In this document: piece by piece, positions 35,013 through 43,960 of the stretch
Numbering within the stretch: position 1 is the first letter of the stretch
Layout of the letters: each line of letters begins with the position of its first letter
Origin: Parapusillimonas granuli
GTDB taxonomy: Bacteria > Pseudomonadota > Gammaproteobacteria > Burkholderiales > Burkholderiaceae_B
Assembly: GCF_013416525.1 (NCBI RefSeq)
Contig: NZ_JACCEM010000007.1
Coordinates: 1 to 64,000 of the forward strand
DNA length: 64,000 nucleotides
Direction of reading: 5' to 3'
Position numbers and translations under genes: made by a program
Notes under the pieces: model-generated
Database searches by the model: none
Told to the model about the DNA's origin: nothing
Seen by the model: only the letters and a program-made list of their open reading frames with translations

Positions 35013-36323
35013 CTAAGCGCGGCTTGCCAGGGCGCGGGCGATGTTCTTGAGCGCGCGCCGGTAGAAGAGCAGGGCGCGCGCCATGTTCACCCCCAGCCAC
35101 AGCGCGGAAGCGGCGAGCAGCAGGCCGGCGGGCCGGGCGAGGGCGGCCGGCCACAGGCTGGCGGCCACCAGCGCCGCCACCGCGGCCAGGTGGACCCAAT
35201 ACTGGGGCAGCGCCACGTCGTCGGGAAGAATCTGCTTGACCTTGGGCACTTCGCGCAAGGCCACGTCCAGGTCCCGCTGGGCGTTGTACCACAGCAGGAA
35301 GGGCAGGATCTTGTACAGCATGCCGTTGACGGCGCTCCAGGCGAAACCCACGATGAACAGCACACCCAGCGTCACGGCGAGGTCTGCGCCCGTGATGATC
35401 TGCGCCAGCCAGACGGGGAAGCAGGCCCCCAGACTGAAGACCGCGGTATGCCAGAACCGGGTGGTGGTGTCGGCTTCCGGGCGTTTCCGGGTCCACAGCA
35501 AGCGGAAAGTGGCATAGGCGTAGGCGCCATAGGCGAGCAGCAGCAGGATGGCCAGCGTATAGCCGATCTCGATGCCGCCCAGTGGATCGCGCAGCATGTT
35601 GGCGGCCAGGGCCAGCAGCAGGACGAACACCACGATCGCCAGCCAGCGCGTCAGCGTCTTGGGGTAGAGCTCGGTCACCTGGAACATGGGAATCACCTGA
35701 TAGGACATGCCCATGACCAGCAGCCCTACCCAGCCGAGCAGGCCCCAGGCGCTGTGCAGGTCGGTGAACAGGCGCGACACCGGCACCGGCCAGACGAAGC
35801 CGGCCGCCAGCAGCAGCCCCATGACGACGGTGACCAGCAGGGCGGCCAAAGCCAGCCGCGTCGCCACCAGTATTTCGGCCGAACCCTTGGTGGCCTGGCG
35901 GCGGTCGCGCCACAGCCCGCAGAAGCCCGCGACGAGCAGCCAGGCGAAAGCGCCGCCCAGCAGCGGGATCGCCAGCCGGAAGAACAAGGGATGGACCGTC
36001 AGAAAGCCCGCCGCCAGGCTGAGCGTGCCCGAAGTCAGCAGCAAGTGCGTGGCGGCGGCGGTGAGGCGCGGCGCCGGCATGCGGATGCCGGTCGCGACCG
36101 GCAGAATCTGCATCATGGCGCCAAGCATGGCGCTGGCGAGCACTCCCAGGGTGAACAGATGCGTCAGGGCCAGCGCGTGGCCGGTCCAGCGCGAACCCAG
36201 CGCGCTGGGGCCCGCCCACAGCAGCAGCAGCGCCGCGAGCAGCACGAACAATGGCGTATTGATGAGGAAACGCAGGGGAACGCCCAAAGGGGGCGAGTTG
36301 CTGAAGGATAATGCGCGCTGCAT
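35013..36323 (-). CDS. COX1/NnrS-like polytopic membrane protein
   Basis: The 436-residue protein starts MQRALSFSNSPPLGVPLRFL and has about twelve hydrophobic helices. Segments such as HALALTHLFTLGVLASAMLG followed by AMMQILPVATG and MGMSYQVIPMFQVTELYPK resemble cytochrome-oxidase subunit I-like and NnrS-like proteins of respiratory and nitrogen-oxide metabolism. Conserved His residues (HLF, HALAL) could bind haem, but the full binuclear-site set is not visible. The frame continues upstream to 36515 without a convincing start. Confidence 0.65.
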   Translation of the reverse strand: MQRALSFSNSPPLGVPLRFLINTPLFVLLAALLLLWAGPSALGSRWTGHALALTHLFTLGVLASAMLGAMMQILPVATGIRMPAPRLTAAATHLLLTSGTLSLAAGFLTVHPLFFRLAIPLLGGAFAWLLVAGFCGLWRDRRQATKGSAEILVATRLALAALLVTVVMGLLLAAGFVWPVPVSRLFTDLHSAWGLLGWVGLLVMGMSYQVIPMFQVTELYPKTLTRWLAIVVFVLLLALAANMLRDPLGGIEIGYTLAILLLLAYGAYAYATFRLLWTRKRPEADTTTRFWHTAVFSLGACFPVWLAQIITGADLAVTLGVLFIVGFAWSAVNGMLYKILPFLLWYNAQRDLDVALREVPKVKQILPDDVALPQYWVHLAAVAALVAASLWPAALARPAGLLLAASALWLGVNMARALLFYRRALKNIARALASRA

Positions 36324-36508
36324 GGATTCTTGCTGGTTCCTGATGAGGGCCGGCGGCGGGCGTGGATGGATCGCGCCCGGGCCGCCGATGTGAACATATA
36401 TGCCGCAGCCCGGCCTTGCGTGAATAACCCCATGGCCGGGGACGTTTTCCCGGGAAGTGTGGCTTGCGCGCACCTGCCCCGGGGAGCCGCCAAAAAAGCG
36501 CATGATCC

Positions 36509-36539
36509 TTGACATTTATTAAGGAATCGTGCGCATTAT
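36509..36539 (+). promoter_or_regulatory. Probable promoter of the nitronate monooxygenase-like gene
   Basis: TTGACA (36509-36514) is followed by an AT-rich stretch and CATTAT (36534-36539, spacer 19). It lies about 60 bp upstream of the start at 36596, which has AAGGA eight bases before it. The spacer is longer than ideal. Confidence 0.4.
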
Positions 36540-36595
36540 GGCTGCATAGTGCTCGCTAGGCTAAAAGCCCCCAATCTTTACCAAGGACATCGATT

Positions 36596-37801
36596 GTGTT
36601 GCACACCGTACTAGAAAGACTCAAGCTCAAGGGCAAATCTCTGCTGCCCATTGTACAGGGGGGGATGGGTGTCGGCGTGTCCGCCCACCGCCTGGCCGGC
36701 ACGGTGGCCTCGTTCGATGCCATGGGTACGATATCGAGCGTCGATCTGCGCCGCCATCACCCCGACCTCATGGTGGAAACCGGTCGTTCGCGCGACCGGG
36801 CGCTCATCGACAAGACCAACCTCGTCGCGCTCGACCGTGAAGTGAAGGCCGCGAAAGACATGGCCAAGGGCAAGGGGCTGATCGCGGTGAACGTCATGCG
36901 CGCCGTCTCCGAATATGCTTCGTATGTGCGCCAGTCCTGCGAGAGCGGGGCCGACGCGGTCGTCGTGGGCGCGGGTCTGCCGCTGGACCTGCCCGAACTC
37001 ACCGCCGATTTTCCCAAGGTCGCCATCATCCCCATCTTGTCCGACGTGCGCGGCATCAGCCTGGTCCTGAAGAAATGGATGCGCAAGAACCGCCTGCCCG
37101 ACGCCATCGTGATCGAGAATCCGAAATACGCGGCGGGCCATCTGGGCGCCCCCACGGCCGATGCGGTGGACAACCCCAACTTCGCCTTTTCCAACGTGCT
37201 CGAAGGCGCGCGCCAGCTGTTCAAGGACCTGGGGCTGGAAAAGGAAAGCATTCCGCTGATCACGGCCGGCGGCATCCATAGCCACGAGCAGGTGAAGCAG
37301 TTGCTGGGCATGGGCGCCAGCGCCGTGCAGCTGGGCTCGCCTTTCGCGGTGACGGAGGAGGGCGACGCCCACCCCAATTTCAAGAAAGTGCTGGTCGAAG
37401 CCAAGCCGGAAGACATCGTGACGTTCATGAGCGTGGCGGGCCTGCCCGCACGGGCGGTGCGCACGCCGTGGCTGGAAGCTTATCTGGAAAAAGAGGAAAA
37501 GCTCCAGCGCGCCGCGAAGCAGCGTCCTTGCACGGTGGGTTTCGATTGCCTGGTGTCCTGCGGCTTGCGCGATGGCATTGCGAAGCACGGCCAGTTCTGC
37601 ATCGATACGCGTCTGGCGTTCGCGCTGGCGGGCGACATCAAGCGGGGGCTGTTCTTCCGTGGCTCTGAGAAGCTGCCTTTCGGCAATGCGATCCGGCCGG
37701 TGCGGGAGCTGATCGAATACATGTTGACGGGCATCCGTCCTGTGCTGGCGGCCGTGGCTTCTCCTACCGTTCGTTCCCAGCACGATCTCGTTCCTGCGTG
37801 A
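36596..37801 (+). CDS. NAD(P)H-dependent flavin oxidoreductase / nitronate monooxygenase family
   Basis: The 401-residue TIM-barrel flavoprotein begins LHTVLERLKLKGKSLLPIVQ and has the FMN-binding segments QGGMGVGVSAHRLAG, ITAGGIHSHEQVKQLLGMGA and SAVQLGSPFAVTEE. The fold is that of nitronate monooxygenases (2-nitropropane dioxygenase type) and enoyl-reductase-like relatives. A C-terminal extension with GFDCLVSCGLRDG is not part of the classic enzyme and could bind a metal. Start is GTG at 36596. Confidence 0.8.
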   Translation: MLHTVLERLKLKGKSLLPIVQGGMGVGVSAHRLAGTVASFDAMGTISSVDLRRHHPDLMVETGRSRDRALIDKTNLVALDREVKAAKDMAKGKGLIAVNVMRAVSEYASYVRQSCESGADAVVVGAGLPLDLPELTADFPKVAIIPILSDVRGISLVLKKWMRKNRLPDAIVIENPKYAAGHLGAPTADAVDNPNFAFSNVLEGARQLFKDLGLEKESIPLITAGGIHSHEQVKQLLGMGASAVQLGSPFAVTEEGDAHPNFKKVLVEAKPEDIVTFMSVAGLPARAVRTPWLEAYLEKEEKLQRAAKQRPCTVGFDCLVSCGLRDGIAKHGQFCIDTRLAFALAGDIKRGLFFRGSEKLPFGNAIRPVRELIEYMLTGIRPVLAAVASPTVRSQHDLVPA

Positions 37802-37861
37802 TTGCGTGACCTTGGCTTGATGCGGCGTTGGGCGCCTCCTCGGCTGGATCCAGCCTAGCCG

Positions 37862-39019
37862 TCACGCCGCTTGCCCGTCCCTCAGCGGCCTTTGCAGCAA
37901 CGCGATGCCGGCCCCCAGCACCAGCACCGCCGCGGACACCGCCAGCCCGGTGGACAGCGAACCCGAACGATCACTGATCCAGCCCGCGGCGACGGGGCCG
38001 ATGGCCTGTCCAATGGCGAAAAGGCTGGTGACCACGGCCAGCGCGCCGCCCCAGGCCGGCTTCGGCAGATTCGTCTTCACGAAACCCGTGGCGGCCGAAG
38101 GCACCATGAAGACGCTGGCGCCCACCAGCGCCGCCGACAGCCATATCCCCAGGATGCTGGGCAGCGCCAGCGGCAGGGCCGCCCCGGCAGCCAGCACCAG
38201 CATCGACGCGGCCATGGGCAGGCCGTCCCGCCTGCCGTTGAACAAGCGCCTCCAGAGCACCGGCGCCAGCAGCGTCATCACCCCCAGCGTGCTCCACATG
38301 ATCGAGGTCGTGGCCGCCAGCGGCAGCGTGTCGATCGTGCTCTGGCGCAGCCAGGCGACCACGAACGTCATGTAGGCGATATACCCCAGGCCGAACAGAA
38401 AATAGCCCGCCAGTTCCGGCAGGCAGGGCCGCAGCGGCCATGCCGCCGACGCGCCCGAAACCGACGGCTCGATGATGTCGCGCATGGCGGCGATCGCCGC
38501 CAGCGACAGCGGTATGCAGACCGCTCCGCAGGCGATCCAGGCCCATGTCCAGGCCCCCGGCCCGGCAAAATCGAACAGCCAGGGCAGCAGCGCCCCGGTG
38601 AGCAGCATGCCGATGCCGCCGCCGCTGAAGAAGATCACGATGGCCCGCGTGCCCACCACGCCCGACAGCACGCCCCCGCAAATGAAGGCGCCCGCCGCGC
38701 CGAATCCCGAAAGGAAGCGGAAGACGGTCAGAAGCGTGAAATCGCGCGTCAGGCCGCTGGCCAGCAGCGACAGCGTGGTGACCGCCAGCCCGCCCAGGAA
38801 CAGGCGCTTGTTGCCCAGCCGGCCGATCAGATAAATGGTGAGCAGCGAGCCCAGCAGATAGCCCAGGGCGTTGGCCGTATTGAGCCAGCCGGCCTGCGCG
38901 TAGCTCAGGGCCAGGTCGGTTTTCATGGCCGGCAGGATCAGCGCATAGGCGAAGCGCGCGAATCCCACCGCCACGGCTGCGCCGCCTGAAAGCGCCCACG
39001 GTATGATCGCCGGATTCAT
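37862..39019 (-). CDS. YbfB/YjiJ-family MFS transporter
   Basis: The 385-residue protein has twelve predicted membrane segments and the MFS pattern of the YbfB/YjiJ group: GFARFAYALILPAMKTDLAL followed by SYAQAGWLNTANALGYLLGS. Its ATG overlaps the stop of the helicase gene (ATGA), so the two are translationally coupled despite unrelated roles. The substrate is unknown; relatives are uncharacterised exporters. Confidence 0.87.
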   Translation of the reverse strand: MNPAIIPWALSGGAAVAVGFARFAYALILPAMKTDLALSYAQAGWLNTANALGYLLGSLLTIYLIGRLGNKRLFLGGLAVTTLSLLASGLTRDFTLLTVFRFLSGFGAAGAFICGGVLSGVVGTRAIVIFFSGGGIGMLLTGALLPWLFDFAGPGAWTWAWIACGAVCIPLSLAAIAAMRDIIEPSVSGASAAWPLRPCLPELAGYFLFGLGYIAYMTFVVAWLRQSTIDTLPLAATTSIMWSTLGVMTLLAPVLWRRLFNGRRDGLPMAASMLVLAAGAALPLALPSILGIWLSAALVGASVFMVPSAATGFVKTNLPKPAWGGALAVVTSLFAIGQAIGPVAAGWISDRSGSLSTGLAVSAAVLVLGAGIALLQRPLRDGQAA

Positions 39020-41343
39020 TGCATCGAGCCGCCTTCGTCATGAGTCGGGTTTTGGGTAGCGACATCATAATCCACCCGCCACCAGCCCGGCAGCAGCGCG
39101 CGTATCCGGGCCTGCCGGTAGCGGTCGTCGATGAGATACAGCACGCCCCGGTCCGTGGGCGTGCGGATGACCCGGCCGGCGGCCTGCACGACCTTCTGCA
39201 GGCCGGGGTACAGGTAAGCGTAGTCATAGGCGCGGCGCTTGCCGAACACCTGTTCCATGCAGCGCATGCGCTGTTCGTTGACCGGGTTCACTTGCGGCAG
39301 CCCCAGCGTCGATACGAACGCGCCGATGAGCCGCGTGCCCGGCAGGTCTATCCCTTCGGACAGCGCGCCGCCCAGCACGGCGAAGCCCACGCCCCGACCG
39401 TCGGGCGTGAACCGTGCCAGAAAGCCGTTGCGCTCGGCTTCGCTCATGTGGCGCGATTGCGTCCAGACCGGGATGTCCGGATGGCCTAGCATGAAGGCGC
39501 GCGCGCAGCGTTCCAGGTAGTCGAAGCTGCTGAAGTAGCTCAGATAGTTGCCCGGGCGCCGCCGGTATTGCCGCGCCATCAGCCGCGCGATGGGCTCGGC
39601 GGAGCGCTCCCGGTCGGCGTAGCGGGTCGAGATGTGGCCGGCGACGCGGACCTCCAGCTGCGCGGCCTGGAACGGCGCGGCGACGTCCACATAGGCGGTG
39701 TCCTCGGGCAGGCCCAGCGTGTCGCGATAGAAGTTCCAGGGCGTGAGCGTCGCGGAGAACAGCACGCAGCCGTGGCTGCCGGCAAAGCGCTCGCGCAGAT
39801 GCGGGGCGGGGATCATGTTCCGCAGGCACAGGTCGTGACGCGTGGCGAGCCGGCGGCCCGCGGGCGCCGGCGTGGAGTCGTAGATGGAATGCGGGCCGAA
39901 AGACTCGGACAGCTTCAGGAAGTGCTGGAGCGCAAAATGCAGGGATTGCAGGTCAGGGTGGGGCGCCGGGGCCGCCTGCGTGAAGTGCTCGGCCATGGCG
40001 ACGCCGGCGCGCTGCAGCAAAGGCGCCAGGCCGGCGGGCGGTTCCGTATAGGCGCGATAGGGCTGATCCTGGTCCCGGAACGCCTTGCGCCAGCCGCGCA
40101 GCAGGGCGTCGAGCCGCTTCTTGAGCGCGGGCGGCGCCACGGCGCGGGCCGCGGCGATGTCCTCTTCGCGCAGTTCCGCGCTATACATGCCGCGGGCGCG
40201 TTCCAGCAGGTTGTGCGCTTCGTCGACCAGCAGCGCCACGCGCCATTGCCGCTCGCGCCCCAGGGCGTACAGCAAGGCGCTGGTATCGAAATAGTAGTTG
40301 TAGTCGCCCACGATGACGTCGCACCACTTGGCCAGTTCCTGGCCCAGCCAGTACGGGCACAGTTCGTGCCGCAGCGCGATGTCCCGCAGCCTGGACTGGT
40401 CCAGGCTGCCGGCGGCCTGCACGGCATCGCGCCGGGCCTCGGGCAGCTTGTCGTAGAAGCCCCGGGCCAGGGGGCAGGATTCGCCGTGGCAGAGCAGCTC
40501 GGGGTGCTCGCAGGTTTTGTCGCGGGCCGTGAGCTCCAGCACGCGCGGGCCGTCGCCGCCGGCGGCGGCAGCGCCGCCCAGCAAGCGCGCCAGGGCGTCC
40601 AGCGCCACCTGCCGGCCGGAGGTCTTGGCCGTCAGGAAGAGGATCTTGTCCAGCCGCTCGCGCGGGGCGGCCTTGAGCATGGGAAACAGGGTGCCCACGG
40701 TCTTGCCGATGCCGGTGGGCGCCTGGGCGATCAGCCGGCGTTGCCCGCAGGCCGCTTTGTAGACCGATTCCGCCAGCGTGCGCTGGCCCGCGCGAAAGTC
40801 CGCGTGGGGAAAGGCCAGCGCCTGGCAGGCCTGGTCCCGGGCCTGCCGATGGCGTTCCTCTTGTTCGGCCCAGGCCAGATAGCGCCCGCACAGCGCCTGG
40901 AAGCCGCGCTCCAGGTCCTGGGCGGCGCAGTCCCGGGCCAGCATCGATTCCCGCCCATCGTCGACGTCGAAATACACGAGCACGACCTGCACGCGCTCCA
41001 GCGCGCGGTCCCGGCACAGCAGGTGGGCATAGGTCATGGCTTGCGCCCAGTGCAGGGCCCGCTGGTTCTCCGGTATGGTTTCCGCGCGGCCGCGGCAGGT
41101 CTTGATTTCTTCCAGCCGATTGGCCACGGGGTCGTAGCCGTCGGCGCGCCCGCGCACCTGCAGGCCCTGGAATTCGCCGGCCAGGGGAATTTCGGATTCA
41201 TAGCCCGGCGCGCGCCTTGCCCGGACCAGCGCATGCCCTTCGATGCCTTCCTGGGCGGTGGCGCCGGGCGTGAAGCGCAGGCCCAGGTCGCCCGTCCGGG
41301 CGCCGAACTCGCAGAGCGCGCGCACGGCGACGATGTGCTTCAC
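39016..41343 (-). CDS. Nuclease-helicase: PD-(D/E)XK domain fused to a DinG/XPD-like SF2 helicase
   Basis: The GTG at 41343 overlaps the FAN1-gene stop (GTGA), giving 775 residues. The N-terminal about 200 residues contain RADGYD...LEEIKT, an Asp-Glu-x-Lys nuclease motif. A helicase follows: Walker A QAPTGIGKTVG (about residues 207-217), an Fe-S cysteine cluster region CEHPELLCHGESC, DEAH box VDEAHNLLERA, and C-terminal motifs ending GRVIRT. DinG/XPD-type enzymes unwind branched or damaged DNA 5' to 3'. Coupling to a FAN1-type nuclease indicates a joint role in crosslink or replication-fork repair. Confidence 0.88.
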   Translation of the reverse strand: MKHIVAVRALCEFGARTGDLGLRFTPGATAQEGIEGHALVRARRAPGYESEIPLAGEFQGLQVRGRADGYDPVANRLEEIKTCRGRAETIPENQRALHWAQAMTYAHLLCRDRALERVQVVLVYFDVDDGRESMLARDCAAQDLERGFQALCGRYLAWAEQEERHRQARDQACQALAFPHADFRAGQRTLAESVYKAACGQRRLIAQAPTGIGKTVGTLFPMLKAAPRERLDKILFLTAKTSGRQVALDALARLLGGAAAAGGDGPRVLELTARDKTCEHPELLCHGESCPLARGFYDKLPEARRDAVQAAGSLDQSRLRDIALRHELCPYWLGQELAKWCDVIVGDYNYYFDTSALLYALGRERQWRVALLVDEAHNLLERARGMYSAELREEDIAAARAVAPPALKKRLDALLRGWRKAFRDQDQPYRAYTEPPAGLAPLLQRAGVAMAEHFTQAAPAPHPDLQSLHFALQHFLKLSESFGPHSIYDSTPAPAGRRLATRHDLCLRNMIPAPHLRERFAGSHGCVLFSATLTPWNFYRDTLGLPEDTAYVDVAAPFQAAQLEVRVAGHISTRYADRERSAEPIARLMARQYRRRPGNYLSYFSSFDYLERCARAFMLGHPDIPVWTQSRHMSEAERNGFLARFTPDGRGVGFAVLGGALSEGIDLPGTRLIGAFVSTLGLPQVNPVNEQRMRCMEQVFGKRRAYDYAYLYPGLQKVVQAAGRVIRTPTDRGVLYLIDDRYRQARIRALLPGWWRVDYDVATQNPTHDEGGSMQ

Positions 41344-43007
41344 GCCGCGGGACGCCTTACGTGGCAGACGCTGACCGGAATGCCGTGCTGCCGGCAGTAG
41401 GCGATCCAGCGCCGTTGATTGTCCTGCAAGCGGTCGCCCGGGCCTTTCACTTCTATCATGCGATAGCGCTGGTCGGCCGGCCAGAACTGGATCAGATCGG
41501 GCAGCCCCGAGCGGTTGCCGCGGATGTCTCCCAAGAGGCGGGCGAACAGCCTGCCCAGGTGCGCGGGCGGAATGCAGGCCAGGGCGAATTCCAGCAGGGA
41601 CTCGTCGAGCGCGTGCCAGTTCACGAAGCTGCATTGCACGCCCGATTTGTCCTGGAAGTTCCGGCGTATGGTGCGCCGATAGCGCCCGTCGTCGAGTTGC
41701 GACAGGCAGGTCTGGAAAAGGGCTTCCCGCCGGGCATGGAAGCCCGGCCGCAGCAAGTCGGCGGGAGCGGCCTGGAAGGGATGGAAGAAAGCGGCCGGAA
41801 CCGGCGCGAAGATGGCTTCCCAGCACAGCAGGCCGAACAAGCCGTTGACCAGGGTGTTCTCCACGTAGAACACGGGCGCGGCATCTTGCCGCAAATGCCG
41901 CAGGACTTCGGCCTCGACGCGCCCGGCGCCCGGGTCCTGCGCCAGCGTGAGATCCAGGCGCTCCGCATCGAAGCGGATCGGCGGACGGCCGGGCGGCAGG
42001 CCGCAGCGGCGCAGGAGCCGGGGCAGGGCGCGCTGCAGCCGCTGCGCCTCCGCCTCGTCGGCCGGGTCTTCCAGCGCGAGCCGAGCCAGCCGCAAGGCGT
42101 CCTCGAAGCGTTCCTGGCGCTCCAGCACCCGCACGTGGCGGGCGCGCGCTTCGGTGTGGCCGCTGTGCTCGTAGCAACGGGAGGCGGCCTCCCAGTGGCG
42201 GCGCCGTTCATAGTGCTGGCCGGCGCGAAACAGCAGCCTGGCGCGCCGCGTTTCCAGCCAGGAGTTCCGGAAGGGCGCGGAAGGGATCGCGGCGACGGCG
42301 GCGTCCACGGCCTCGTCCCGGGCCTCCTGGTCCAGGGTTTCCGCGCAGCGGTGCAGGCTCAGGTAGTCGTCGACGTCGCTGCGCAGCTGGAAAGCGCGGG
42401 AAGAGGGCGAAAAATCGACTTTTTCATACACGTACAGCCCCAGCTCGGCCAGGACGAACTCCGTCCAGTCCTGCCTGAGGTTGCCGAAGAACATCAGGCG
42501 GTAGCGCTCGCAAAGGTCCGTGATGCGCAGCCGGTACACCGGGGCCGCGGCGGCCCCCAGCCATTGCGCGACGGGCCGCGCATCCGGGCACAGGGCCAGC
42601 AGGTATTCCAGCTGCGTGCGTTTCCCGGCCCGCGCCAGGCCGGCTTGGGCGAGGCGGTCGCCGAAGGCTTGCGCCAGGTCGTCGCGGGTATACAGGCCGA
42701 AGAGTTCGTCGATGCGCAGCGACGGATCGCGTTCCACCCAGCCCGCGGCCGCAAGCGGCGCCGCGGCGGCCACCGGATCACCGATTTCGGGATAGCGCAG
42801 CCGGTCGGCCCGGAACAGATCGCCCTTGCGCATGGCCATGCGCACCAGCAGGGCGCGCGAGGGGCGTTCGAGGCCGGCGAAATCCCGCATGAACCCGTGT
42901 TCTTCGGGTGACAGCAGATCCGGATAGCGGGCCTGCAGCCAGTCGAGGACGAACTGGAAGTTGTCCAGGTAGTAATAAGGCTGAGGCAGGGGCGAGGCGG
43001 ACGGCAT
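41340..43007 (-). CDS. FAN1-type VRR-NUC nuclease
   Basis: The 555-residue protein ends with a VRR-NUC domain (RSGLPDLIQFWPADQRYRMI followed by EVKGPGDRL, the PD...ExK metal site). The upstream region matches the SAP-like and helical domains of bacterial FAN1 homologues (RMAMRKGDLFRADRLRYPEI). FAN1 is a structure-specific 5' flap endo/exonuclease for interstrand crosslink repair. Bacterial versions are commonly encoded next to a helicase, as here, where the stop overlaps the helicase GTG. Confidence 0.9.
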   Translation of the reverse strand: MPSASPLPQPYYYLDNFQFVLDWLQARYPDLLSPEEHGFMRDFAGLERPSRALLVRMAMRKGDLFRADRLRYPEIGDPVAAAAPLAAAGWVERDPSLRIDELFGLYTRDDLAQAFGDRLAQAGLARAGKRTQLEYLLALCPDARPVAQWLGAAAAPVYRLRITDLCERYRLMFFGNLRQDWTEFVLAELGLYVYEKVDFSPSSRAFQLRSDVDDYLSLHRCAETLDQEARDEAVDAAVAAIPSAPFRNSWLETRRARLLFRAGQHYERRRHWEAASRCYEHSGHTEARARHVRVLERQERFEDALRLARLALEDPADEAEAQRLQRALPRLLRRCGLPPGRPPIRFDAERLDLTLAQDPGAGRVEAEVLRHLRQDAAPVFYVENTLVNGLFGLLCWEAIFAPVPAAFFHPFQAAPADLLRPGFHARREALFQTCLSQLDDGRYRRTIRRNFQDKSGVQCSFVNWHALDESLLEFALACIPPAHLGRLFARLLGDIRGNRSGLPDLIQFWPADQRYRMIEVKGPGDRLQDNQRRWIAYCRQHGIPVSVCHVRRPAA

Positions 43008-43293
43008 GAAACGGAAGCTAAGCTGTATTTTTGTACAGTTTACCAGCCTTCACCGGCTTTGGCGCCGGTTACAGCGCCGGCTGTTTGTTAAGCATATGTT
43101 GCGCACGGCCGGTGTGACGCACCATGTCTACCATTCTTGTTACATTTGCTGGGCTTTTGTGTGGATTGCGCTTCCGGGAATCGTTTACGTTAGTGACAAG
43201 CCCGTCCGTTCGTGAACGGATTCGCGGACCGGGCAGCTTGACGGAAGGCGGCGGGGCTGTTCCCGCCGCTGGTGAAAAACAAGGAGCAAGACC

Positions 43294-43494
43294 ATGAATA
43301 AAGACACCATCGAGGGTCAATGGAAGCAACTGGCGGGCAAGGCCAAAGCCGTCTGGGGCGACATCACCGACGATGAACTGACCCGCATCAATGGCAATGC
43401 TCAACAGCTCGCGGGCCTGGTGCAGGAACGCTACGGCCGGACGCGCGAAGAAGCCGAGCGCGAAGTCAAGGAATTCTTCGACAAGAATCGATAG
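43294..43494 (+). CDS. CsbD-family stress protein
   Basis: The 66-residue hydrophilic protein MNKDTIEGQWKQLAGKAKAV followed by WGDITDDELTRINGN is a typical CsbD-like general-stress protein (UPF0337). AAGGAGCAAG precedes the ATG. Function is unproven; such genes are commonly induced by envelope or stationary-phase stress. It is followed 51 bp later by the DUF1328 membrane protein, a frequent partner. Confidence 0.92.
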   Translation: MNKDTIEGQWKQLAGKAKAVWGDITDDELTRINGNAQQLAGLVQERYGRTREEAEREVKEFFDKNR

Positions 43495-43545
43495 GCGCCG
43501 GCGGCGGCAAGCCGCCGACCGGCCGAATCGAACAAGGAGAATGCC

Positions 43546-43710
43546 ATGCTGTACTACGCCGCCGTATTTTTCGTGATCGCGATCATCGCCGCGTTCCTGG
43601 GCTTCGGAGGCATCGCCGCCGGCGCCGCGTCCATCGCCCAGATCCTCTTTTACATCTTCATCGTCCTTGCCGTGCTCGCCATACTGAGCGGCCTGTTCCG
43701 CAAGCGATGA
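43546..43710 (+). CDS. DUF1328 small membrane protein
   Basis: The 54-residue protein [20 protein letters not shown] and onward has two hydrophobic helices separated by GGIAAGAA, matching the DUF1328 (UPF0391) family. AAGGAG lies six bases before ATG 43546. It is short enough to be missed by ORF filters. It lies in the same unit as CsbD; a strong terminator follows. Function is unknown, with stress-related expression in relatives. Confidence 0.92.
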   Translation: MLYYAAVFFVIAIIAAFLGFGGIAAGAASIAQILFYIFIVLAVLAILSGLFRKR

Positions 43711-43747
43711 CCAGCCAGTGCTGCCCGGCCTGCGCGCCGGGTTGCTT

Positions 43748-43784
43748 GGCCCGCCGGCCCTTTCGGGCTCGCGGGCCTTTTTTT
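43748..43784 (+). terminator. Strong rho-independent terminator after DUF1328
   Basis: GGCCCGCCGGCCC and GGGCTCGCGGGCC pair around a TTTC loop with minor mismatches, followed by a run of seven T. It closes the CsbD-DUF1328 unit. The left border of the ICE must lie shortly beyond it. Confidence 0.88.
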
Positions 43785-43800
43785 GTTTCACGATGACTCC
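43776..43800. other. attL: Candidate left attachment region of the ICE
   Basis: The last chromosomal-type feature is the terminator ending in a T run followed by GTTTCACGATGAC. Tn4371-family elements use short T-rich attachment sites (I recall TTTTTCAT-like), and the integrase gene starts 175 bp later. The exact crossover is not determinable because the right end is outside the window. Confidence 0.3.
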
Positions 43801-43960
43801 AGTACCGCAATTCGCTGAACTACGCCAAGGCTCGATACAGCAGGTTTATCAATCACTTAGGCGAGCTCAACATATGCCGGTGCTTTCCGAAACTTGACCC
43901 GGCTTCCCCTCGCGTGGCTCCCATGCGGCTCTTGGAAACCGGGCTTTCCGAGGAGTCATC

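Noticed and set aside
41343-42177. N-terminal extension of the helicase frame upstream of 41343
   Set aside because: It overlaps the FAN1-type gene entirely and reads as Arg/Ala/Pro-rich shadow; GTG 41343 overlaps the FAN1 stop.
43069-43791. Minus-strand 240-codon frame over the CsbD/DUF1328 region
   Set aside because: Plus strand has two recognisable small proteins with good ribosome sites and a terminator.
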